Assembly: GCA_035651755.1 (NCBI GenBank)
Contig: DASRFA010000049.1
Location: 43,863-107,862 of the forward strand
Direction: 5' to 3'
DNA: 64,000 nucleotides
Source: DASRFA01 sp035651755
GTDB taxonomy: Bacteria; Desulfobacterota; Binatia; UBA12015
A model generated the notes under the pieces. That model ran no database searches. It saw only the letters and a list, made by a program, of their open reading frames with translations, and was not told the origin of the DNA. The number at the start of each line of letters is the position of its first letter. Position 1 is the stretch's first letter. Shown in pieces: positions 59,197-64,000 of the stretch. Made by a program: the position numbers and the translations under genes.

Positions 59197-60153
59197 TCAG
59201 CGCGAGCTTGCCCCGAGCGCCGGGAAGAGCCGTTCCGTGTTCGCGCGCAGCGCTTCGATCGACGAGCCGTGCGCCTCGCCGGCCGCTTGGAGGCGTCGTG
59301 CGGCCAGGGCGGCGGCGACCTCCGGTGTGAACGGATAGTCGCTGCCGTAATGGAGATGCTCGAGCGTCGTGATCGTCAGCAAGGCATCGAGCTGACGGGG
59401 CACCGGGAAGCCCGCCAGGTCGTAGTGGAGGCCGGCGACGTCGCGCAGAACGTCGACGGACGGGCCGACGTCGAGCAGGCGCGAAAAGGCGTTCACCCGG
59501 TCGACGATCATCGGAAGGGTCGCTCCGGCGTGCGGGACGATGAACTCGATGTCGCCGTGACGAGCGATGGTGCCGTTCAGGACCAGGTCCACCACGGCGC
59601 GCGTCGTGTCGAAGAGGAACTCGAGCATCGGTCGCGGCCTTCCGAGCGACGTGTGCTCCCAGCACGCCGGGGAGGTCGGGTGGAGGAACACCCGAGCCCG
59701 CCGCCGGTTGAGCTCCCGGAAGACCGGCTCGCGCGACGGATCGCCGATGTAGGTGCCGCCCACGTTGGTGAGCAAGGCGAAGCCGTCCGCGTGGAGGCGA
59801 TCGCAGCCGTGGGCGATCTCGGCGATCGCGGCATCGACGTCGGGCAGCGGGAGCGAGGCGAGGAGCCCGAACCGCCCGGGATGGTCGACCACCGCGCGCC
59901 GACCGATCTGGTTCATCTCGCGAGCGAGATCCCGAGCCGCCTTCTCGTCGCCGAAGTACACGCCGGGCGACGAGATCGAAAGGAGGGACGTCGCGATCCC
60001 CAGGCGATCCATCGCCGCCACGTGCTCCTCGACCGACCAGGCCGGCACGTGCGGGAACCCGTCGGGCCGATCGTGCCCCGCCGCGAGCAACGCGGCCCGG
60101 TAGGATTCTGGAAGGTAGTGGGCGTGGACGTCGATCTTGTTCGACACGTTCAC
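59197..60153 (-). CDS. Amidohydrolase-family (ACMSD-like) enzyme
   Basis: A 318-residue metal-dependent TIM-barrel hydrolase or decarboxylase. The metal ligands are in KIDVHAHYLPESY, VFLHPTSP, FIVPHAGATLPM and HYGSDYPFTPE, the pattern of amidohydrolase-2 proteins related to ACMS decarboxylase. Members decarboxylate or hydrolyse aromatic-ring-derived acids, which fits a catabolic gene set. GTG at 60153 overlaps the stop of the alpha/beta hydrolase (GTGA), so both form an operon; hydrolase and amidohydrolase may act in sequence. Confidence 0.9.
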   Translation of the reverse strand: MNVSNKIDVHAHYLPESYRAALLAAGHDRPDGFPHVPAWSVEEHVAAMDRLGIATSLLSISSPGVYFGDEKAARDLAREMNQIGRRAVVDHPGRFGLLASLPLPDVDAAIAEIAHGCDRLHADGFALLTNVGGTYIGDPSREPVFRELNRRRARVFLHPTSPACWEHTSLGRPRPMLEFLFDTTRAVVDLVLNGTIARHGDIEFIVPHAGATLPMIVDRVNAFSRLLDVGPSVDVLRDVAGLHYDLAGFPVPRQLDALLTITTLEHLHYGSDYPFTPEVAAALAARRLQAAGEAHGSSIEALRANTERLFPALGASSR

Positions 60154-61100
60154 ACGTCGAGGGACTGGACCCACGCGAGCAGGGTATCGACGTAGAGATC
60201 GGGCTTGTCGCCGTGCATCGAGTGGCCCACGTCGGGGAACGAGCGGTACTCGACCGACACGCCGGCGGTCCGCAAGAGGTCCTGCGCGCGCTGCGCCTGC
60301 TGGTCGGACATCGCGCCGAACAGGAAGCCCGTCGCGTCGTTGGTGATGCGCAAGTGATGCGTGAGCAGCACCGGGACCTTCACGCTGCGGAGCATGCGCT
60401 CGTGATCACACGACGCGGCCACGGTTCCCGTCCAGAAGGAGCGCCCCCACTCGGGGTCGTACTCCTTCAGGTTCTGGGGCGGCTCCTCCGGGATTGGGAT
60501 GCCCTTCAGCCACTCGGGCAGCCGGTCCGGGGCGGATTCGCGCATGGCGTCCCACGCCCCGATCGACCACTGGTCGCCGAGGTAGCTGCTCCACAGGTCG
60601 AAGATCGGGCCGATGCACTGACGGATGCCCGGTCCCACGGCCGGTCGCACTTCGGACGCGAACAGCGGTGGATCCTCGTACAGCGCCGCGACGACCTGGC
60701 CGGGCTTCGCGTACGCCGACAGCCAGGCGCTGAGGACACCCCCCGAGGAAAGGCCGCTCACGTACGTGGGCCGTCGGATGACCGCGTCGATGAAACGGAC
60801 CAGATCGTTGCCCATGTTGTCGAGCGTGTACCGACCCGGCGTGCGGGTGCTCCGGCCCTGGCCGCGCAGGTCCACGGCGAACGCCTGGAAGTGCTCGGCG
60901 AGCCGGGGCATGGCGGCCTCGTACCCCCACCACGACTCCGTCTGCCCGGGGATGAGCAGCAGCGCCGGCGACGAATCGTCGCCGACGGTCGCGTAGTTCA
61001 TCCGCACTTCGCCCAGGTCGACGAGCTGCTCGGACAACGCGTGGCCGACGTAGGTCTCGTCGGGGTTGTGCGGGCCGTAGCGCGACCGATGCTGCGTCAT
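60150..61100 (-). CDS. Alpha/beta hydrolase
   Basis: A 316-residue hydrolase. LLLIPGQTESWWGYEAAMPR holds the oxyanion region, FAVDLRGQGRSTRTPGRY the typical strand, YVSGLSSGGVLSAWL the nucleophile Ser, and SFPDVGHSMHGDKPD the His; the acid is probably in the LRITNDATGF stretch. It resembles fluoroacetate-dehalogenase/epoxide-hydrolase-like or C-C hydrolases. ATG 61100 is the natural start; longer frames add unrelated sequence. The downstream amidohydrolase gene overlaps by 4 bp. Confidence 0.9.
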   Translation of the reverse strand: MTQHRSRYGPHNPDETYVGHALSEQLVDLGEVRMNYATVGDDSSPALLLIPGQTESWWGYEAAMPRLAEHFQAFAVDLRGQGRSTRTPGRYTLDNMGNDLVRFIDAVIRRPTYVSGLSSGGVLSAWLSAYAKPGQVVAALYEDPPLFASEVRPAVGPGIRQCIGPIFDLWSSYLGDQWSIGAWDAMRESAPDRLPEWLKGIPIPEEPPQNLKEYDPEWGRSFWTGTVAASCDHERMLRSVKVPVLLTHHLRITNDATGFLFGAMSDQQAQRAQDLLRTAGVSVEYRSFPDVGHSMHGDKPDLYVDTLLAWVQSLDV

Positions 61101-61212
61101 GCGGCGCCTCTGATCACTCGATCCGTCTCCCGTCAATACGACGACGTCGCTTCGACGACGTCCGCGCTTGGCACGTCGGACGAGAGCGGTGGACTCCGTA
61201 GACGACGATCCC

Positions 61213-62184
61213 CTACTCCTTGTCCGAGCCGAGTCGGGCCACCGTGACGGCGGCTTCAGCACCGCCGAGGCGGACGAGCTCCGCGCTGTCGACGAAGAGC
61301 TCCTCTTGCGTGTCCCGCTCGTAGGACGCGTCCGACGACCGGCTCTGACGGCGCCCGGCGTAGTAGACGCCCGTGATTCCGTCGACGTCCGAGTCGATCG
61401 CGAGCCGAGCGAGGGCAGCGCCGGCCTGCGGCACCGTTTGAACGTGGATGAACGGCTTCATCAGCGGAACGAGAGCGGGTCCCACCGTCCCGAACAGGAA
61501 GCGCATCGCACGCCCGTACTGGCGTGCCAAGCCGGTGCCCGGAGTGAACCCGGGGTCGTAGGCGACCGCGGTCACGCCGGGCCTGTCACGCCGCAGCCGC
61601 TCGGCGAGCCCATAGGTGAAGAGGATGTTGCAGAGCTTCGACGTGCTGTAGGCGCGCTGGCCCGCCTTGGTGATCCCTTCTGTGTCGATGGTCTCGCGGT
61701 CGGGCTCGACCAGGCCGCGCGCGCCGCGGTACTTCGGCGTCGGAAAGCCGGTGCGCTGCGCCGGGTCGTGCGTCCCGCTCGCCACCACCACCACGCGCGC
61801 CGGGGCGACGAGCAGCGGGAGCACGCGGTGCACGAGGAGGTAGTGGCCCAGGTGATTGACGCCGAAAGTCAGCTCGAATCCGTCCTCGGTGCGCTCGGGA
61901 CCGGCGACGACCTGGACGCCGGCATTGCAGACCAACGCGCGGAGCGGCGGCCGGCGCTGCGCCGTATCGCCGAGCCAGTTGGAGAAGGCGCGCACCGAAG
62001 CGAGCGACGCGAGGTCGAGCGACCCGAATTCGACCCGCGCGCCGGGCGGCGCCGCGAGCTCGCGCCGGGCGCGCTCGAGGTCGCGCGAGGCGACCACCAC
62101 GTGTGCGCCGTCGGCGAGCAGGGTCCGCGTACATTCCCCGCCGATTCCCGCATGACCGCCCGTGACGACGACCGATCGCTCCAT
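61213..62184 (-). CDS. SDR-family oxidoreductase (retinol dehydrogenase/protochlorophyllide reductase type)
   Basis: A 323-residue short-chain dehydrogenase with SVVVTGGHAGIGGECTRTLL, VCNAGVQ, FGVNHLGHYLL, ASGTHDP (catalytic Ser) and AYSTSKLCNILFTYGLAERL (Tyr-x3-Lys), then YDPGFTPGTGLARQ. This layout is that of the retinol dehydrogenase / POR-like SDR group. AAGGAG lies 7 bp before ATG 62184. It is divergent from the TetR gene at 62241 with a 19-bp palindrome between them, so it is very probably the regulator's target. Confidence 0.91.
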   Translation of the reverse strand: MERSVVVTGGHAGIGGECTRTLLADGAHVVVASRDLERARRELAAPPGARVEFGSLDLASLASVRAFSNWLGDTAQRRPPLRALVCNAGVQVVAGPERTEDGFELTFGVNHLGHYLLVHRVLPLLVAPARVVVVASGTHDPAQRTGFPTPKYRGARGLVEPDRETIDTEGITKAGQRAYSTSKLCNILFTYGLAERLRRDRPGVTAVAYDPGFTPGTGLARQYGRAMRFLFGTVGPALVPLMKPFIHVQTVPQAGAALARLAIDSDVDGITGVYYAGRRQSRSSDASYERDTQEELFVDSAELVRLGGAEAAVTVARLGSDKE

Positions 62185-62204
62185 GCCGGGCTCCTTTCGT
62201 TTCA

Positions 62205-62223
62205 ATCTTAGCAGTGCTTAGAT
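62205..62223. promoter_or_regulatory. Operator between SDR and TetR genes
   Basis: ATCTTAGCA-G-TGCTTAGAT: 9-bp arms matching at eight positions, centred at 62214 in the 56-bp divergent gap. A TCGCC-CTA-GGCGA repeat (62223-62235) adjoins it. Confidence 0.6.
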
Positions 62224-62240
62224 CGCCCTAGGCGACCCGC

Positions 62241-62882
62241 ATGGGCGTGTCAAGGAGAGGGCTGAGCGGCGCGGAGCCGAAGAAGCGCGGCTACCATCAC
62301 GGGGACCTGCGCCGCGCTCTGCTCGCCGCCGCCTTCGCGCTCGCGCGGGAGGGCGGACCCGCCGCGGTCTCGCTGCGCGAGGTCGCGCGCCGCGCCGGCG
62401 TGTCGCCCGCCGCTCCGTATCATCACTTCGCCGATCGCGGCGCGGTGCTCGCCGCCTTGGCCGAGGAGGGTTACGCACGACTGCTCGTTGCCCTGGTCGA
62501 TGTGCACCGCAGGGCGCGCCGCCGTTCCCCGGCGGGCCGCATCACGGCTCTCGCGGAAGCGTACCTTCGCTTCGCGGCCGAGCAGCCGACCTACTACGCG
62601 ACGATGTTCCTCCCCGAGCTCGCCGATCCGGAGAGGTATCCCGGCCCGCACCGCGACGGACAACGCTGCCTCGAGCTCATCGTCGCCGTCCTGCGCGACG
62701 CCGAACCGGGTCGCGGCGACGAAGAGGCGCTCGAAACCGCGATCCTCCTCTGGTCGTCGGTGCACGGCTTCGCGACGCTTTCGGGCGGCTCGGCGTTCCG
62801 ACACCATCCCCGCTTTCGCTCGCTCGTCGCGTTGCCGCAACACGTGACGCGGCTGCTGGGGCGAATTGCCACGCTCGGTTGA
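62241..62882 (+). CDS. TetR-family transcriptional regulator
   Basis: A 213-residue regulator: RGYHHGDLRRALLAAAFALA, then VSLREVARRAGVSPAAPYHH and FADRGAVLAALAEEGYARL are the HTH and connecting helices; the C-terminal domain (TYYATMFLPELADPERYPG) is of the WHG type. It starts 56 bp from the divergent SDR gene and likely controls it through 62205-62223. ATG 62241 has no strong ribosome site, so the transcript may have a short leader. Confidence 0.9.
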   Translation: MGVSRRGLSGAEPKKRGYHHGDLRRALLAAAFALAREGGPAAVSLREVARRAGVSPAAPYHHFADRGAVLAALAEEGYARLLVALVDVHRRARRRSPAGRITALAEAYLRFAAEQPTYYATMFLPELADPERYPGPHRDGQRCLELIVAVLRDAEPGRGDEEALETAILLWSSVHGFATLSGGSAFRHHPRFRSLVALPQHVTRLLGRIATLG

Positions 62883-62903
62883 CACGAGAACGCCAACGCC
62901 GAG

Positions 62904-62963
62904 CGCGCTGACGTCTCGCCGCGCTCACGCGCCTCACCGAGCGGTCAGCGCGGAGCGGCGAGA
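62904..62963. repeat. Interleaved inverted repeats A-B-A'-B' after the TetR gene
   Basis: A CGCGCTGAC (62904-62912), B TCTCGCCGC (62914-62922), A' GTCAGCGCG (62944-62952), B' GCGGCGAGA (62955-62963). A pairs with A' and B with B', each 9 bp perfect, in crossed order. Apart from this, 62883-63107 shows no gene. Confidence 0.65.
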
Positions 62964-63107
62964 TGCCGGCGGGTTCCCCATTGACCACACGGCGACCGAG
63001 TTGATACGCGCGCGTTGGGCTCAAGGAGATCGAACGACCCGGTAGCCGCCACCTCGCCCGCCGGCACCCCTGGCGATGCGGGCGCCGACGCTGGAAGGGG
63101 CACCCCG

Positions 63108-64000
63108 ATGAACATCATTCCTATGGGCTCCGGTGAGCGATCGCGTCGCCACCCGCAGCGCGCTCGGCGCGGCGTCATGATCTGGAGCGCGGCGCTCGTT
63201 CTTCTTCTGTCGCTCGTCGCTCCCGGGTCGCGGACGACCGCGACGACGAACGACTGCACCGATCCCGCGCCCGTCAATTCCTGCGTCCCCGGCGGCGGCG
63301 GCGGAAGCGGCGATTGTCCCGCGGAGTGGCTCATCGATCCGGTGCCCGAGCTCAAGAAGGGAATCCCGCGCAATCGCATCCTGTGCTGGGAGGGCGACCC
63401 GTTCTGCGACAGCGACTCCGACATCCTGAACGCGAGCTGCACGGTCGAGGTCCGGATCTGCGCCAACAACACCGATCCGCGCCTGCCGTGCACCCCGATC
63501 GACATGACGACGTTCGAGGTCAAGCAACCGAATCCGAGCAGCTCCAAGCCCGTCGACCAGCAGAACCTGGCCGCGCTCGAGGCGGCCGGCGGCTCCGGCG
63601 GGTTCGGTGTCACCGTCGTGCGCAAGGGCGCGTTCCACGAGGTGGGCGGGGTCTTCTCCACGCAGAACGCCTGCAGCAACGCGGTGTCGGTGATCGCGCC
63701 GCTGAAGATCAAGCGCAACGGCGGCCAGGTGAAGGGTAAGACGCCGATCAAGATCGCCGTGCGCAGCTCGAACGGGAAGCAGGACGTCGACAGCCTCGCG
63801 ATCTTCTGCATGCCGAGCACCTGCGGCGACGGCATCGTGCAGGCCGACCACGAGGACTGCGACGACGGCAACCGCGTGAACGGCGACGGCTGCGACCAAG
63901 GGTGCCGCATCGAGGTCGCGCCGACGCCCACTCCGACCCCGGCGGGTACCCCGACGCCGACTCCCACGCCTTCGCCCGCTCCGACCCCGACTCCGGTGCC
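63108..64000 (+). CDS. Secreted protein with DUF4215-type repeat and Pro/Thr-rich tail (C-terminus outside window)
   Basis: A 297-residue open end. GVMIWSAALVLLLSLVAPGS is a signal segment. The mature part has about a dozen Cys and a region with CTVEVRICANN, then the motif CGDGIVQADHEDCDDGNRVN with GDGCDQGCRIE, the DUF4215 (Cys-rich 'DCDDGN..NGDGC') repeat that occurs in myxobacterial and related surface proteins. From residue 266 the protein is a Pro/Thr/Ala repeat (TPTPTPAGTPTPTPTP), likely a linker or cell-wall spacer. AAGGGG precedes ATG 63108. Confidence 0.88.
   Translation, partial: MNIIPMGSGERSRRHPQRARRGVMIWSAALVLLLSLVAPGSRTTATTNDCTDPAPVNSCVPGGGGGSGDCPAEWLIDPVPELKKGIPRNRILCWEGDPFCDSDSDILNASCTVEVRICANNTDPRLPCTPIDMTTFEVKQPNPSSSKPVDQQNLAALEAAGGSGGFGVTVVRKGAFHEVGGVFSTQNACSNAVSVIAPLKIKRNGGQVKGKTPIKIAVRSSNGKQDVDSLAIFCMPSTCGDGIVQADHEDCDDGNRVNGDGCDQGCRIEVAPTPTPTPAGTPTPTPTPSPAPTPTPV

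Noticed and set aside
61160..61185. GACGACGTC repeat upstream of the hydrolase
   Set aside because: Low-complexity CGA/GAC sequence common in this GC-rich DNA; arms are short and imperfect.
1..64000. tRNA, rRNA, CRISPR arrays, transposases, integrases
   Set aside because: I looked for T-arm and CCA-end patterns, regular spacer repeats and recombinase or transposase motifs and found none.
63890..64000. CCGACNCC DNA repeats as a mobile or regulatory repeat
   Set aside because: They encode the Pro/Thr linker of the last gene and are explained by it.

Overview
The window is about 64 kb of very GC-rich bacterial chromosome with densely packed genes on both strands and no rRNA, tRNA, CRISPR array, transposase or phage gene that I could see. 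Secreted Cys-rich proteins with 'DDGD-x-C-T' repeats, a DUF4215-type repeat, large winged-helix/AAA/TPR and kinase/AAA/TPR regulators, paired acyl-CoA dehydrogenases and a Rieske dioxygenase operon suggest an uncultured soil or sediment bacterium of the deltaproteobacterial, Binatota or Myxococcota type. That placement is inference from gene content only.

Layout. 1-3956 (minus): a four-gene operon of nitroreductase, threonine-synthase-like PLP enzyme, DRE-TIM (isopropylmalate-synthase-like) enzyme and B12-binding radical SAM enzyme, probably an undescribed small-molecule pathway. 4021-11243: two paralogous winged-helix/AAA/TPR regulators flanking a collagen-like exported protein and a small partner gene; helically phased CGGTTGG repeats lie in the divergent promoter. 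11427-13892: a plastocyanin-like secreted protein and an acyl-CoA synthetase. 13985-16195: a secreted repeat protein. 16610-23612: phytanoyl-CoA dioxygenase-like protein, GAF/AAA+/Fis regulator with an altered GAFTGA loop, an atypical protein kinase/AAA/TPR regulator and an unknown protein. 23613-24213: inverted and tandem repeats and a methyltransferase remnant. 24214-29117: exported TAP-type hydrolase, a pair of acyl-CoA dehydrogenases and a TetR regulator. 29151-33517: Tat-exported flavin amine oxidase with a late frameshift, two tiny helix-turn-helix genes, DoxX and a lipoprotein.

33837-34951 carries two DUF2867-like genes. 34948-40142 (minus) is a tightly overlapped operon of sulfotransferase, PqqD-like protein, two family-2 glycosyltransferases, HprK-like kinase and nucleotidyltransferase. 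It looks like an orphan peptide or glycan modification system with no separate precursor gene, and the PqqD-like protein has a striking C-terminal tail. It is my best candidate for an undescribed system.

40268-46771: CocE-type hydrolase, cNMP-domain/thioredoxin-reductase-like fusion lacking CxxC, a hydrolase fragment, SGNH hydrolase and a GT39-like membrane glycosyltransferase. 46831-48530: TetR plus a lipoprotein-like gene, with two palindromic operators. 48740-53088: extradiol dioxygenase, TetR, Rieske alpha and beta subunits and dihydrodiol-dehydrogenase-like SDR, an upper pathway for aromatic-ring oxidation behind a near-perfect 26-bp palindrome. 53309-64000: secreted Cys-containing proteins, SDRs, pyroglutamyl peptidase with a LuxR regulator, an amidohydrolase/hydrolase pair, and a TetR/SDR divergent pair with its own operator. 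Nested ATGA/GTGA overlaps show that most same-strand clusters are translationally coupled.
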